From Neisseria dumasiana (GTDB lineage Bacteria; Pseudomonadota; Gammaproteobacteria; Burkholderiales; Neisseriaceae), in NCBI RefSeq assembly GCF_022870885.1, contig NZ_CP091509.1, positions 1,240,001 through 1,304,000 on the forward strand: a stretch of DNA of 64,000 nt. Reading direction: 5' to 3'. Each line of letters opens with the position of its first letter. Position 1 is the first letter of the stretch. The notes under the pieces were generated by a model. The model worked only from the letters and a program-made list of their open reading frames with translations, was not told the DNA's origin and ran no database searches. This document shows, piece after piece, positions 44,667-53,962 of the stretch. The position numbers and the translations under genes are program-made.

Positions 44667-46517
44667 TTACTCCTTAGCGGCCGTTTCAGTATTGGGTTTC
44701 CATACGGAACCGATGGAAATGTGTTGCAGTTTGCGGCGGCCGCCATACCAAAGGTTAACCATCGCACGGGATACGACAACCGAGGAATACATCGACGTAA
44801 GAATGCCCAAGCAGTGCACCACGGCAAAGCCGCGAACAGGCCCCGAGCCGAAAATCAGCAGGGCGATACCGGCAATTAACGAAGTGATATTGGAATCGAC
44901 AATCGTTGCCCAAGCGTGTTGGTAGCCTAAATTGATGGCCTGTTGGGGCGGCACGCCTGCACGCAGCTCCTCACGGATACGTTCGTTAATCAATACGTTG
45001 GAGTCGATCGCCATACCGAGGGTTAAGGCCAAGGCTGCAATGCCCGGTAGGGTTAAAGTGGCTTGGAGAGCCGATAAAATGGCAATCAGGAACAAAATAT
45101 TGCTGGAAAGTGCGATAACGGAGAACACACCGAACAAGCGGTAGTAGAGAATCATAAACACTGCAACGGCTGCAAAACCCCACAAGGTCGAATTAAAGCC
45201 TTTTTCAATGTTTTCTTTACCCAAAGAGGGGCCGATGGTGCGTTCTTCTACGATTTCCATAGGTGCGGCCAAAGAGCCGGCGCGCAGCAGAAGAGAGGTG
45301 TCGTTGGCTTCGGCCGTCGACATGCTGCCGGAAATCTGTACGCGGCCTCCCGTAATGGCGGAGCGGATAACGGGCGCGGTAACCACTTCGGCTTTGCCTT
45401 GGTCAATCAAAACCATTGCCATGCGTTTGTTTACGTTTTGCGCGGTTAAATCTGCAAAAATGCTGCCGCCTGCGCTGTCCAAATTGATGTTGACGGCAGG
45501 TGCGCCTTTATCGTCGAAGCCGGGTTGGGCATCGTTGATGTTGTCACCCGTAAGCTCTACCTGTTTGTTCACAAGAGTAGGCTGGGGGTGTTCGCCGGCG
45601 GTGTAAAGCAATTCGTAGCCGCTCGGCACGTTGCCCGATAAGGCCGCCTGAACTTGCGCCGGATCATCGGAAACCATACGTACTTCCAAAGTAGCGGTAC
45701 GGCCGATAATGTCTTTGGCTTTGGCGGTATCCTGAACGCCGGGCAGCTGTACTACGATGCGCTCGGCACCTGCCTGTTGGATAACAGGCTCGGCCACACC
45801 CAGTTCGTTTACGCGGTTGTGCAAAGTGGCGATATTTTGCTTGAGTGCGTCGGTGCGTACTTTGTTTACTGCTTCTTCTGAAAGGGTAAGTACCAGTTCG
45901 TTACCTTGGGGAGTCAGCGTGGCTTCAGGAAAAAAGCTTTGCAGTTGGGCGAGTGCTTTTTGCAGATCTGAAGCATCTTGAAACGGTACGGTCAGGCTGT
46001 TTTCAACTTGGCGGATGGTGCCGGTGCGGATTTTTTGACGGCGCAGTTCGCGGCGGATGTCGCCGGCGTAGCGGTCAAAGGTTTTTTGCATGGCGGCTTT
46101 CATATCCACCTGCATGGTGAAATGCACACCGCCGCGCAAATCCAAGCCCAAAAACATGGGATTGGCATTGATTTTAGACATCCATTCGGGGCTGTCGGCC
46201 AACAGGTTGAGTGCGGTGATATAACCGTCGCCCAATGTTTTTTCAATCACATCGCGTGCTTTGAGCTGGGTTTCGGTGTCTTTAAAACGTACTTTCAGTG
46301 AGTTTCCCGCAATAAACATTCCGTCGGTAGCAATGTTGGCCGTCTGAAGGGCGGAGGCTACGCGTGCTTCGGTTTGCTCGTTGATAACGATAGACTGGCG
46401 GTTGGTTGAGATTTGCACTGCGGGCGTTTCGCCAAACAGATTGGGCAAGGTGTAAACAATGCCCAAAATAATGGTGAAGGCAATCAGCAGGTATTTCCAA
46501 AGCGGATAACGGTTCAT
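44667..46517 (-). CDS. secD: Protein translocase subunit SecD
   Basis: A 616-residue inner-membrane RND-type subunit with the first helix at residues 7-27 (KYLLIAFTIILGIVYTLPNL), the periplasmic domain starting LGLDLRGGVHFTMQVD, and C-terminal helices containing ALALTLGMAIDSNVLINERI, the proton-relay Asp. It is the middle gene of the usual yajC-secD-secF order. Confidence 0.97.
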   Translation of the reverse strand: MNRYPLWKYLLIAFTIILGIVYTLPNLFGETPAVQISTNRQSIVINEQTEARVASALQTANIATDGMFIAGNSLKVRFKDTETQLKARDVIEKTLGDGYITALNLLADSPEWMSKINANPMFLGLDLRGGVHFTMQVDMKAAMQKTFDRYAGDIRRELRRQKIRTGTIRQVENSLTVPFQDASDLQKALAQLQSFFPEATLTPQGNELVLTLSEEAVNKVRTDALKQNIATLHNRVNELGVAEPVIQQAGAERIVVQLPGVQDTAKAKDIIGRTATLEVRMVSDDPAQVQAALSGNVPSGYELLYTAGEHPQPTLVNKQVELTGDNINDAQPGFDDKGAPAVNINLDSAGGSIFADLTAQNVNKRMAMVLIDQGKAEVVTAPVIRSAITGGRVQISGSMSTAEANDTSLLLRAGSLAAPMEIVEERTIGPSLGKENIEKGFNSTLWGFAAVAVFMILYYRLFGVFSVIALSSNILFLIAILSALQATLTLPGIAALALTLGMAIDSNVLINERIREELRAGVPPQQAINLGYQHAWATIVDSNITSLIAGIALLIFGSGPVRGFAVVHCLGILTSMYSSVVVSRAMVNLWYGGRRKLQHISIGSVWKPNTETAAKE

Positions 46518-46585
46518 GATTAAACCTTTATTTTATAAATACAAACAGCCGCAGCAGGATGCGGCGGCTCTTGGGGCTGAATAAA

Positions 46586-46879
46586 TTAGGCTACTTTGCT
46601 GGCAACGGCGTTGCGTTCTACTTCTACTTCTACGCCGCGGGCGATTTCAACAGTGAAAAACTGCTCGCCCACTCTTTTTACCGTGCCTTTGAAGCCGGAG
46701 GCCAACAACACTTTATCACCCACTTTCAATTCTGCAATCATGGCTTGATGGGCCTTAAATTTCTTTTGCTGCGGGCGCATGATTAAGAAGTAAAACACCA
46801 CGATAATCAGAATCAACGGTGCAAACTGCATTAAAACGCTGGGTTGTGCGGCATCGGCGGCATAAGCGAAATCGATCAT
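46586..46879 (-). CDS. yajC: Preprotein translocase subunit YajC
   Basis: A 97-residue single-helix protein (MQFAPLILIIVVFYFLIMRP) with the basic QQKKFKAHQ after the helix and a C-terminal SH3-like part (VLLASGFKGTVKRVGEQFF). It starts at ATG 46879; the frame is open further upstream but family length supports this start. Confidence 0.95.
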   Translation of the reverse strand: MIDFAYAADAAQPSVLMQFAPLILIIVVFYFLIMRPQQKKFKAHQAMIAELKVGDKVLLASGFKGTVKRVGEQFFTVEIARGVEVEVERNAVASKVA

Positions 46880-47065
46880 AGTTTTCCATTCCTTTTTTGA
46901 TGGGGCGGCAAATGATTTGGATTGCCGTCTGAAATAAGCTATTCTAAAGGGCAGGGCGGATTTTTCCAAGAAATTTCCGTATCGGTTAACCATATTTAGC
47001 ATAAGCCGTTTAAATATAGCGGCTTTCGGGGTGTGCAAATCTGAAGATGGGCACAGAAAACGGCA

Positions 47066-48118
47066 ATGAACAAAGTAGTGCGCTATATGCGTTTGCAGTT
47101 ACGCCGCCTGCTCGGGCGGCAGGCAAGAGCGGCTTGGATAAGCCATCCTGTGTTTTTACGTTACGGGTGCGGAAAGGGGCATCCTGAATCAGCGGATCGG
47201 ATTAAAGCGATTGAAGCAGAAGTAAAAAAGCAGGGGTTTTGGGATGTGTTCCGGCATGCTGATGCGTGTGAGGTATCCGACAGCCAGCTGGCTTTGGTGC
47301 ATCCGCGCAAATATCTGCGTTTTTTGGAATCGGTACAGCCGCAACCGGGCAAAATCTACCGCATTGATGATGATACGGTGATGGGCAGTGAATCGCTGGC
47401 TGCGGCACGTTATGCGGCCGGTGCGGTGGTTTCGGCGGTGGAAATGGTGATGAAGGGGGATGCTTACCATGCTTTTTGTGCCATCCGCCCGCCGGGGCAT
47501 CATGCCAAAAGCGATCAGGCAGGGGGGTTTTGCCTGATCAACAATGTTGCCGTAGGCGTGATGCATGCGATTGCGCGTTTTCGGGTGCAAAGGGTGGCGG
47601 TTATTGATTTCGACGTTCATCACGGCGACGGAACGGCAGAAATTTTTAAAGACGACCCCCGCGTTCTTTTTCTCAATAGCTATGAGCAGGATTTGTTTCC
47701 GTTTCCCCAACAGCAGGATACGGAAAAAGCTTCGGTTTACGCCGTTAACCTTGCCTTTGCGCCAAACAGCGGCAGCCGTGATTTTAGAGAAGCCGTGCGC
47801 GAACAATGGTTGCCCAAGCTGTCGGCTTTCAAGCCCGAGCTGGTTTTACTCTCAGCCGGATTTGACGGACACAAATCAGACGAAACAGGCCGTCTGAATC
47901 TTCATGAGGCCGATTATGCTTGGTTAACGCACAAGATTATTCAGACGGCCTCAAGCTGCAAAGGTAAAATCGTTTCTGTTTTGGAAGGCGGCTATACTTT
48001 GGAGAGTTTGGCAAAATCATCCGCCGCGCATGTGTATGTTTTGGCCGGTCTCGGCAAACCGGAATGCGCTGTGATTTATGATAAGTTTTTGAAGATGGAA
48101 ACAGGGTTGCAAAGGTAA
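47066..48118 (+). CDS. Histone-deacetylase-family amidohydrolase
   Basis: A 350-residue zinc hydrolase of the HDAC/AcuC/polyamine deacetylase fold. Catalytic blocks visible: AIRPPGHHA (His-His), VIDFDVHHGDGTAEIF (zinc ligands Asp and His), LLSAGFDGHKSDETGRLNL and VLEGGYTLESL. In bacteria such enzymes deacetylate acetylpolyamines or acetyl-lysine; the substrate here is unknown. Two DUS copies are used as coding sequence near the 3' end (47888 and 47942). It is divergent from yajC, in the place often held by tgt. Confidence 0.9.
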   Translation: MNKVVRYMRLQLRRLLGRQARAAWISHPVFLRYGCGKGHPESADRIKAIEAEVKKQGFWDVFRHADACEVSDSQLALVHPRKYLRFLESVQPQPGKIYRIDDDTVMGSESLAAARYAAGAVVSAVEMVMKGDAYHAFCAIRPPGHHAKSDQAGGFCLINNVAVGVMHAIARFRVQRVAVIDFDVHHGDGTAEIFKDDPRVLFLNSYEQDLFPFPQQQDTEKASVYAVNLAFAPNSGSRDFREAVREQWLPKLSAFKPELVLLSAGFDGHKSDETGRLNLHEADYAWLTHKIIQTASSCKGKIVSVLEGGYTLESLAKSSAAHVYVLAGLGKPECAVIYDKFLKMETGLQR

Positions 48119-48157
48119 AACCCTGCAATCTGCGCAGGTGGCGGATTGCAGGGTTTT
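48117..48157 (+). terminator. Terminator of the HDAC-family gene
   Basis: AAAACCCTGCAATC and GATTGCAGGGTTTTT form a 13-14-bp perfect stem ending in a T-run; a single DUS (TTCAGACGGCCT) follows directly. Confidence 0.88.
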
Positions 48158-48174
48158 TCAGACGGCCTTATGGG

Positions 48175-48807
48175 TTAGGGCGACAATCTTTCTTTCAGCC
48201 ATGTTCCGTTTTCCAGCCGGTATTGGATGCGGTCGTGCAGACGACTGGGGCGGCCTTGCCAAAATTCGACACGGTCGGGAATCACCACATAACCTCCCCA
48301 ATGCGGGGGTCTCGGCACATGCAGCGGGTGTTTTACGCCAACGGCTGCCGCGCGTGCAACCAAAATCGATTTGCCTGAAATCACTTGGCTTTGTTCGCTT
48401 GCCCATGCGCCGATGCGGCTGGTGTAGGGTCTGCTTTCAAAATATTCGTCGGATGCGGCGGCATCCAATTGCTCGACCCGGCCTTCAATGCGCACTTGGC
48501 GTTCCAGTTCGGGCCAAAAGAAAGTGAGTGCGGCAAAAGGGTTGGCTTCGAGTGCCCTTCCTTTTCTGCTGCGGTAATTGGTAAAAAATACAAAACCTTC
48601 GGCGTTCACTTCTTTTAACAGCACCTGTCTGCTCTGCGGCCTGCCGTCTGAACCGACGGTGGCGATATTCATGGCGGTGGGTTCGTTGGCTTCGGCTTTT
48701 ATGGCTTCGTTCAGCCAGCGTTCAAATTGTGCAAGAGGGCTGGCATCGCAATCGGTTTCGGAAAGCTCTTGTTTGCTGTAATCTTCACGGATATGGTGTA
48801 AGTCCAT
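48175..48807 (-). CDS. pdxH: Pyridoxamine 5'-phosphate oxidase
   Basis: An FMN oxidase that makes pyridoxal 5'-phosphate. Its 210 residues begin near [17 protein letters not shown] and include [34 protein letters not shown], the [17 protein letters not shown] block and the C-terminal WLKERLSP. The length is usual. Confidence 0.96.
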   Translation of the reverse strand: MDLHHIREDYSKQELSETDCDASPLAQFERWLNEAIKAEANEPTAMNIATVGSDGRPQSRQVLLKEVNAEGFVFFTNYRSRKGRALEANPFAALTFFWPELERQVRIEGRVEQLDAAASDEYFESRPYTSRIGAWASEQSQVISGKSILVARAAAVGVKHPLHVPRPPHWGGYVVIPDRVEFWQGRPSRLHDRIQYRLENGTWLKERLSP

Positions 48808-48851
48808 CTTTTGGTCTGCTTAAAATATGGTTTACGGATAAAGATTAGATG

Positions 48852-48880
48852 AGGCCGTCTGAAAAAAATTCAGACGGCCT
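48852..48880 (-). terminator. Inverted DUS pair after ppx
   Basis: AGGCCGTCTGAA and TTCAGACGGCCT around a 5-base loop, downstream of the leftward ppx gene. Confidence 0.8.
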
Positions 48881-48890
48881 GTATCTTTGT

Positions 48891-50390
48891 TTATTGCGGT
48901 TGCACGATAAACGGCATATCGACTTTTTCCCATTGCTCGCTTTCGTAGTCCAACGCGCCGGCAATCAGGGGATGTTCGTCGAGCCATTGTTTGTTGATGC
49001 GCAGGATGAAGCCTTTGCCGTTATCGTTGCTGCGCAATTGGGTGTGCAGCGGCAGTTCGAGCGGCAGCCGGTTGCGGCAGAACAATGCGCCTAAGCGCAG
49101 CGATAAAATGGCAAACCACATCATTTTGTCTTCCACCAAAGGAATCATCTTACGCACGTCGCCGCGGTGGCCGAGCACCAGCAGCGACAAAATATTCTGT
49201 TCTTTGCGCGAAAAACCGGGCATATCGGCATTTTCGAGAATGTAGGCAGAATGTTTGTGGTAGCCGGTATGGGCAATATCTATGCCGATTTCGTGAAGCA
49301 TGCCCGCCCAGTTGATGTATTGTTTCCAATATGCCAATTCCTGTACGGGGGTGTTTTGGGTGTGGCAGATGCTTTCCATGATTTTCTGTGCCGCCGCAGC
49401 AACGCGCGAAGCTTGGTTTTTGCTGACATGGTAGCGTTTTTGGAACTCGGCCGTGGTTTGATCGCGCATGTCTTCGTTTAACTGGCGGCCGATCAAATCG
49501 TAAAACACACCGTCGCGCAAAGCTGCTTCGGTTACGGTCATTTTTTCGATACCGAGTTCTTCAAAAGCTGCCATCATAACGGCGAGTCCGCCGGCAAAAA
49601 CTTCTACGCGCTCGGGCTTCATGCCCTCGAAGCGTGCTTTTTTCACACTGCCCGCGCTCACGATTCTATCAGCCAGCTTTTTCATGCCCGCGTAGGTAAT
49701 ATCGGCTTCTTGAGGGTTTTCGGCCGCAATAACATCGCGGATAGACTTGGCGGAACCGGATGTGCCGACGGCAAAATCCCAGCCGGTGCGTTTCATCAAC
49801 TTGCTGATACGTTGGATTTCGTTGCGGGCGGCGGTAATGGCCGCCTGAAAGTCTTTGTGGCTGATTTTGTTTTGGAAAAAACGTATGCTGTAAGTGACGC
49901 AGCCCAAGGCCAAACTTTCGGTAAGCGTGGGTTGCAAATCGGAGCCGATTACAAATTCTGTCGAACCGCCGCCGATATCGATTACCAGCATTTTGTCGCC
50001 GTTGGGCGGTAAGGTGTGTACCACGCCGGTGTAAATCAAGCGGGCTTCTTCACGTCCGGCAATCACTTCGATGGGAAAGCCCAATGCGGCCTCTGCTTTG
50101 GGAATAAAGGCATCAATGTTTTTGGCCACGCGGAAAGTGTTGGTTGCCACGGCACGCACCTGTTCCGGTTCGAAACCTTTTAAACGCTCGCCGAATTTTG
50201 CCAAGCATTCCAAAGCGCGTTCCTGAGAAGCTTGGTCGAGATTTTTCTGGCTGTCTAAGCCTGCGGCAAAGCGAACCATTTGTTTCAATGAATCAATTAC
50301 TTTGAGCTGGCCGTTGTTGATTTCGCAGATTTGCAGGCGGAAGCTGTTGGAGCCTAAGTCCACCGAGGCGAGTACATTGGGGGTGGTCAT
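48891..50390 (-). CDS. ppx: Exopolyphosphatase, Ppx/GppA family
   Basis: Hydrolyses terminal phosphates of polyphosphate (or the GppA-type pppGpp). Its 499 residues have the ASKHA ATP-binding start (VLASVDLGSNSFRLQICEI), AVATNTFRVAKN, VIDIGGGSTEFVIG and the C-terminal HD-like domain (YINWAGMLHEIGIDIAHTGY). Ppx and GppA cannot be separated safely by eye. The start is ATG 50390; codons upstream to 50426 lack family support. Confidence 0.93.
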   Translation of the reverse strand: MTTPNVLASVDLGSNSFRLQICEINNGQLKVIDSLKQMVRFAAGLDSQKNLDQASQERALECLAKFGERLKGFEPEQVRAVATNTFRVAKNIDAFIPKAEAALGFPIEVIAGREEARLIYTGVVHTLPPNGDKMLVIDIGGGSTEFVIGSDLQPTLTESLALGCVTYSIRFFQNKISHKDFQAAITAARNEIQRISKLMKRTGWDFAVGTSGSAKSIRDVIAAENPQEADITYAGMKKLADRIVSAGSVKKARFEGMKPERVEVFAGGLAVMMAAFEELGIEKMTVTEAALRDGVFYDLIGRQLNEDMRDQTTAEFQKRYHVSKNQASRVAAAAQKIMESICHTQNTPVQELAYWKQYINWAGMLHEIGIDIAHTGYHKHSAYILENADMPGFSRKEQNILSLLVLGHRGDVRKMIPLVEDKMMWFAILSLRLGALFCRNRLPLELPLHTQLRSNDNGKGFILRINKQWLDEHPLIAGALDYESEQWEKVDMPFIVQPQ

Positions 50391-50656
50391 ATCGGAAGAA
50401 AAGGGTAGAAAGATTAAGAAGTGCAAATGTTACCGTGTGCAACTTGGGCTGTCATCTGTGTATCAAATAAGTATTTGTAACTTATTAATTAAATTATAAG
50501 TGCATGGTTTGATTTGCTTGGTTTTGCTTTTAAAACGCCGTAGTAGTGAAAGTTAAGACGATTGACTGCGGCGCTTATTTTGCAGATGTAGTGCCTTGTA
50601 AAAAAGCACATGAACCCCATTTTTGTTTCCATTCACTTACTTCAACGAGCGATAAC

Positions 50657-51205
50657 ATGAATCTCTCAGACCATTTTCTGGTAGCCATGCCGTCAATGGA
50701 CGATCCGTTTTTTGAAGGCAGCGTTGTGTATTTGTGCCAGCATAACGAAGAAGGCGCAATGGGCATTGTCATCAACAAACCTTCTCCGGTAACGATGGAT
50801 CTGATTTTTGCCGCCGCCGATACCAATATTCCCGAGCGTTTTCAAAACGAATGGGTAATGATGGGCGGGCCGGTGCAAATCGACCGCGGCTATGTGGTGC
50901 ACACTCCGGTAGGCAATTGGCAAAACAGCCTGATTGTGAATAATCAGGTTGCCCTCACTACTTCCCGCGACATCATCGAAAACCTTGCACAGCCCGATGC
51001 TGTGGACAAAGCTGTGGTAAGCATAGGCTATGCCAGCTGGGAAGCAGGCCAACTGGAGCAAGAACTGGCGGAAAACGCATGGCTGACCGTTCCGGCAGAT
51101 ACCCGTATTCTGTTTGACCTGCCGTATGCCGAACGCTATGAAGCCGCATTCGCCAAAGTAGGCATTAATCCTAATTTGATCATGAACGGTGCCGGTCATG
51201 CTTAA
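50657..51205 (+). CDS. YqgE/AlgH family protein
   Basis: A 182-residue cytosolic UPF0301 protein, function unknown: [58 protein letters not shown]. It starts at ATG 50657, the family's usual start. It overlaps ruvX by 8 bp, a widely conserved pairing. Confidence 0.94.
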   Translation: MNLSDHFLVAMPSMDDPFFEGSVVYLCQHNEEGAMGIVINKPSPVTMDLIFAAADTNIPERFQNEWVMMGGPVQIDRGYVVHTPVGNWQNSLIVNNQVALTTSRDIIENLAQPDAVDKAVVSIGYASWEAGQLEQELAENAWLTVPADTRILFDLPYAERYEAAFAKVGINPNLIMNGAGHA

Positions 51206-51668
51206 AGCGCCGAACGGCACAACGCTGGCGTTTGATTTCGGCGAAACGCGCATCGGTGTGGCAGAGGGAGATGCCGAAGTCGGTACTGCGCACCCGATCA
51301 GCACGGTTACGGGGGAAAGCAATGATGCCAAGTTCGCTGCCATTGCCAAGCTGATTAAAGAATGGCAGCCCAAGCATTTGGTGGTCGGGCTGCCTGTTTA
51401 TACCGACGGCACCGAACACGAGCTTACCCGCCTGAGCCGTAAATTCGGCCGCAGATTGCACGGGCGCTTCAATTTGCCTGTTTATTGGGTGGACGAGCGC
51501 ATGTCGTCGCTCTATGCCGAAAGCCTGTTGGCCGAAGCGCAGGTGTTCGGCAGAAAACAGAAACAAGTGCTTGACCAAGTGGCGGCGCAAGCCATTTTGC
51601 AGGGCTTTTTCGAAGGTGGGGCGGTGGAATACTTTAATGGGCAGGAAGAAGGCACAGAGGCCGTCTGA
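51198..51668 (+). CDS. ruvX: Putative pre-16S rRNA nuclease/Holliday junction resolvase-like YqgF
   Basis: A small RNase H-fold protein that matures the 16S rRNA 5' end. Motifs: [34 protein letters not shown] and [13 protein letters not shown] with acidic active-site residues. ATG 51198 lies inside the yqgE end; a GTG at 51189 is an alternative start. A DUS covers the stop codon region (51658). Confidence 0.94.
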   Translation: MLKAPNGTTLAFDFGETRIGVAEGDAEVGTAHPISTVTGESNDAKFAAIAKLIKEWQPKHLVVGLPVYTDGTEHELTRLSRKFGRRLHGRFNLPVYWVDERMSSLYAESLLAEAQVFGRKQKQVLDQVAAQAILQGFFEGGAVEYFNGQEEGTEAV

Positions 51669-51698
51669 AAACGGGTTTATGTTATTTTTCAGACGGCT
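51658..51698 (+). terminator. Inverted DUS pair overlapping the ruvX stop
   Basis: AGGCCGTCTGAAAA and TTTTTCAGACGGCT pair. The ruvX stop codon TGA (51666-51668) is part of the uptake sequence itself. Confidence 0.75.
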
Positions 51699-51782
51699 TG
51701 TGTGAAATCGAATAAAGCAACATCTTCTTGGCCCATAATTTGCTACACTTATTTTTTATTCCAACACAAGAAAGAACACATC

Positions 51783-52193
51783 ATGGCTTTAATGGATTCA
51801 TTGATTAATGCGGCCGCATCGGCCATCGGCGGCAGCAACCAGCAAAATACCGCCGTTCAAATGGCTTTGGATTTGGTGCGTCAAAGCGGCGGCGTCGGCA
51901 ACCTGATTAACCAGTTGCAGCAGGGCGGTTTGGGCAGCGCATTGGAAAGCTGGATTTCCAACGGAAGCAATGAAAGCGTATCAGGCAACGACCTGCAATC
52001 TGCTTTAGGCAGCGGGCTGATTGAGCAAATTGCTTCGAAATTCGGCATGAACGGCAGCCAAGCCAGCGATTTGTTGGCGCAATATTTGCCGAATTTGGTT
52101 GACAGTGCCACGCCCAACGGTTCTGCCCAAGATGCCGACGGCTTTGGTTTGGATGATTTGGCTGCTTTGGTGTTGAAAAATTTGATTAAATAA
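51783..52193 (+). CDS. YidB-like (DUF937) protein
   Basis: A 136-residue protein, rich in Gly/Ser/Asn/Gln, of the YidB family, function unknown. MALMDSLINAAASAIGG and QSGGVGNLINQLQQGGLGSA are characteristic, followed by QIASKFGMNGSQASDLLAQY near the C-terminal helix. It starts at ATG 51783, the family start. Confidence 0.88.
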   Translation: MALMDSLINAAASAIGGSNQQNTAVQMALDLVRQSGGVGNLINQLQQGGLGSALESWISNGSNESVSGNDLQSALGSGLIEQIASKFGMNGSQASDLLAQYLPNLVDSATPNGSAQDADGFGLDDLAALVLKNLIK

Positions 52194-52630
52194 TTCCAAT
52201 GATAAAGCTGATTGTCGGCCGGCAATGAACTTTAAATTTAAAATTGTAAAAATCCGGATCGGCTCGGATGATTGGGCGGATTTCATTAAAAAACACTTGG
52301 TGTCGATAACCAAGTGTTTTTTATTAGTAGTTTAATGGATAGTTATTCAATTTTCCGAAACGGCTGATCACACTTGCTTCGTTTAAACGGTTGGTTACAG
52401 TCAATCAGCTTAATTTTGATGTAAGGCAGCAAGCCGCATGGAGTAAAGGTGCAGCAACGTCGCGGCAAAATTTAAGTTGATTGACGATACACAAAAAGCG
52501 TGTTCAGACGGCCTATATAACTGGTTTTCCAGTTTTCTAATAGCACAGCTTAAATCATGGCACACGCTAGAATATTCCGGTTGCTTTGCTATACAATAAA
52601 CGCTTTCTTTTTTCTGATGATGAAAATACG
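52194..52630. other. Intergenic, 437 bp
   Basis: No gene. It contains the terminator at 52292-52323 and a single DUS (TTCAGACGGCCT near 52503). Confidence 0.6.
52292..52323 (+). terminator. Rho-independent terminator after the YidB-like gene
   Basis: AACACTTGG (52292-52300) and CCAAGTGTT (52310-52318) followed by TTTTTA. Confidence 0.88.
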
Positions 52631-53344
52631 ATGACCACACCTGCTATCGAACACGTTCAAGCCATTGCTTTTGATTTGGACGGCACGCTTTGCGATTCCG
52701 TGCCGGATTTGGCCGCAGCCGCCAATGCTACCCGCGAGCATATGGGCCTGCAGCCCTTACCCGTTGACGTAGTAGAAAGCTATGTAGGCGACGGCTTGGC
52801 AAACCTTGTTCACCGGGTACTGACAGATAGCCGCGACGGCATGGCGGAGCAGGAAGAATGGGAAAAAGCGTTTACTTTTTACATCCGCTATTACCGCGAC
52901 CATTTAAGCGACCATACCCGCGCGTATCCGGAAACCGAGGCCGGACTGGGTTTGCTCAAAACTTTAGGTATTCCGTTAGTGGTTATTACCAATAAAAACG
53001 AAATTCTGGCGGCAGAGTTGCTGAAACAGCTCGGTCTTGCTGATTATTTCAGCCTGATCTTAGGCGGCGACAGCTTGCCCGAGAAAAAACCCAGCCCCAT
53101 GCCTTTGCTGCATGCCGCCGAAGTGCTCAACATTGACCCGGCCAATATGATGATGGTGGGCGATTCGCAGAATGATATTCTGGCCGCCAAAGCGGCGGGC
53201 TGCTTGAGTGTGGGCGTTACGTTTGGCTACGGCGATATGACCATGCTGTCGCAAGAAGCTGCCACCAAGCCCGACTGGATTATCGGCTCGCTGCCTGAAA
53301 TTTTTGAAAACCTGCAACCGCAGAAAGAACAAGAAGAAGCATAA
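52631..53344 (+). CDS. gph: Phosphoglycolate phosphatase
   Basis: A HAD-superfamily phosphatase that removes 2-phosphoglycolate. Motif I AIAFDLDGTLCDSVPDLAAA, motif II Thr in PLVVITNKNE, the Lys region LPEKKPSPMPLLHA and motif IV MMVGDSQNDILAAKAAG are visible in 237 residues. Specificity within the HAD Gph group is inferred from overall similarity. Confidence 0.92.
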   Translation: MTTPAIEHVQAIAFDLDGTLCDSVPDLAAAANATREHMGLQPLPVDVVESYVGDGLANLVHRVLTDSRDGMAEQEEWEKAFTFYIRYYRDHLSDHTRAYPETEAGLGLLKTLGIPLVVITNKNEILAAELLKQLGLADYFSLILGGDSLPEKKPSPMPLLHAAEVLNIDPANMMMVGDSQNDILAAKAAGCLSVGVTFGYGDMTMLSQEAATKPDWIIGSLPEIFENLQPQKEQEEA

Positions 53345-53347
53345 TAC

Positions 53348-53380
53348 TGAGGCCGTCTGAAAACTGTTCAGACGGCCTCA
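53348..53380 (+). terminator. Inverted DUS pair after gph
   Basis: TGAGGCCGTCTGAA and TTCAGACGGCCTCA around a 5-base loop, perfectly symmetrical. Confidence 0.8.
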
Positions 53381-53410
53381 TCCGTATATTCCCGTTTCCC
53401 ACGAAACACG

Positions 53411-53866
53411 ATGCCGATGAAACCGCAAAAATCCCTACGCGCCCGAGCTTTAGATATACTTGCGCGACAAGAAATCAGTCGCGCCGAACTCAAGCGCAAG
53501 CTTGCGCCGTATGCCGAGCATGAAGACGAGTTGGACGAGCTTTTGGACGAATTTGCCGATCGCCATTGGCAATCAGACCAACGCTTTGCAGAAGCCTATA
53601 TCCACAGCAAAAGCAGACAACACGGTACACTGCGTTTGAAACAAGCATTGCAAGCCAAAGGCGTGGATGAAGAAACCGTGCGTGAATTTCTGCCTTCGCG
53701 CGAAAGCGAGTTGGATACCGCAATGGCTGTGTTAAAGAAGAAATTCAAACAACCTGCCGCAGATATGAAAGAAAAACAAAAGCAGATCCGTTTCCTCGCT
53801 TATCGGGGTTTTGATATGGATACGATTCAGACGGCCTTGAAAAACTGCCGTTATGACGATGAATAA
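53411..53866 (+). CDS. recX: Regulatory protein RecX
   Basis: A 151-residue helical modulator of RecA, built of three-helix repeats: SLRARALDILARQEISRAEL, QSDQRFAEAYIHSKSRQHGT and IRFLAYRGFDMDTIQTALKN. RecX influences RecA in DNA transformation and pilin variation in Neisseria. ATG 53411 and ATG 53417 are both possible starts. A DUS is coded within the C-terminus (53827). Confidence 0.94.
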   Translation: MPMKPQKSLRARALDILARQEISRAELKRKLAPYAEHEDELDELLDEFADRHWQSDQRFAEAYIHSKSRQHGTLRLKQALQAKGVDEETVREFLPSRESELDTAMAVLKKKFKQPAADMKEKQKQIRFLAYRGFDMDTIQTALKNCRYDDE

Positions 53867-53867
53867 A

Positions 53868-53958
53868 AAAACCTTTGCCAACCCGAGATAGAGTTATGCA
53901 AAGGTTTTAATGCCTGTTTCCCTGCTTGAAACATAAGCGGGCAAACAGGTTTTTTATT
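53868..53958. terminator. Two hairpins between convergent recX and serC
   Basis: AAACCTTTGC/GCAAAGGTTT (53869-53907) and CCTGTTT...AAACAGG with a T-run (53913-53955) stand between the convergent genes, one likely for each direction. Confidence 0.7.
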
Positions 53959-53962
53959 TCCG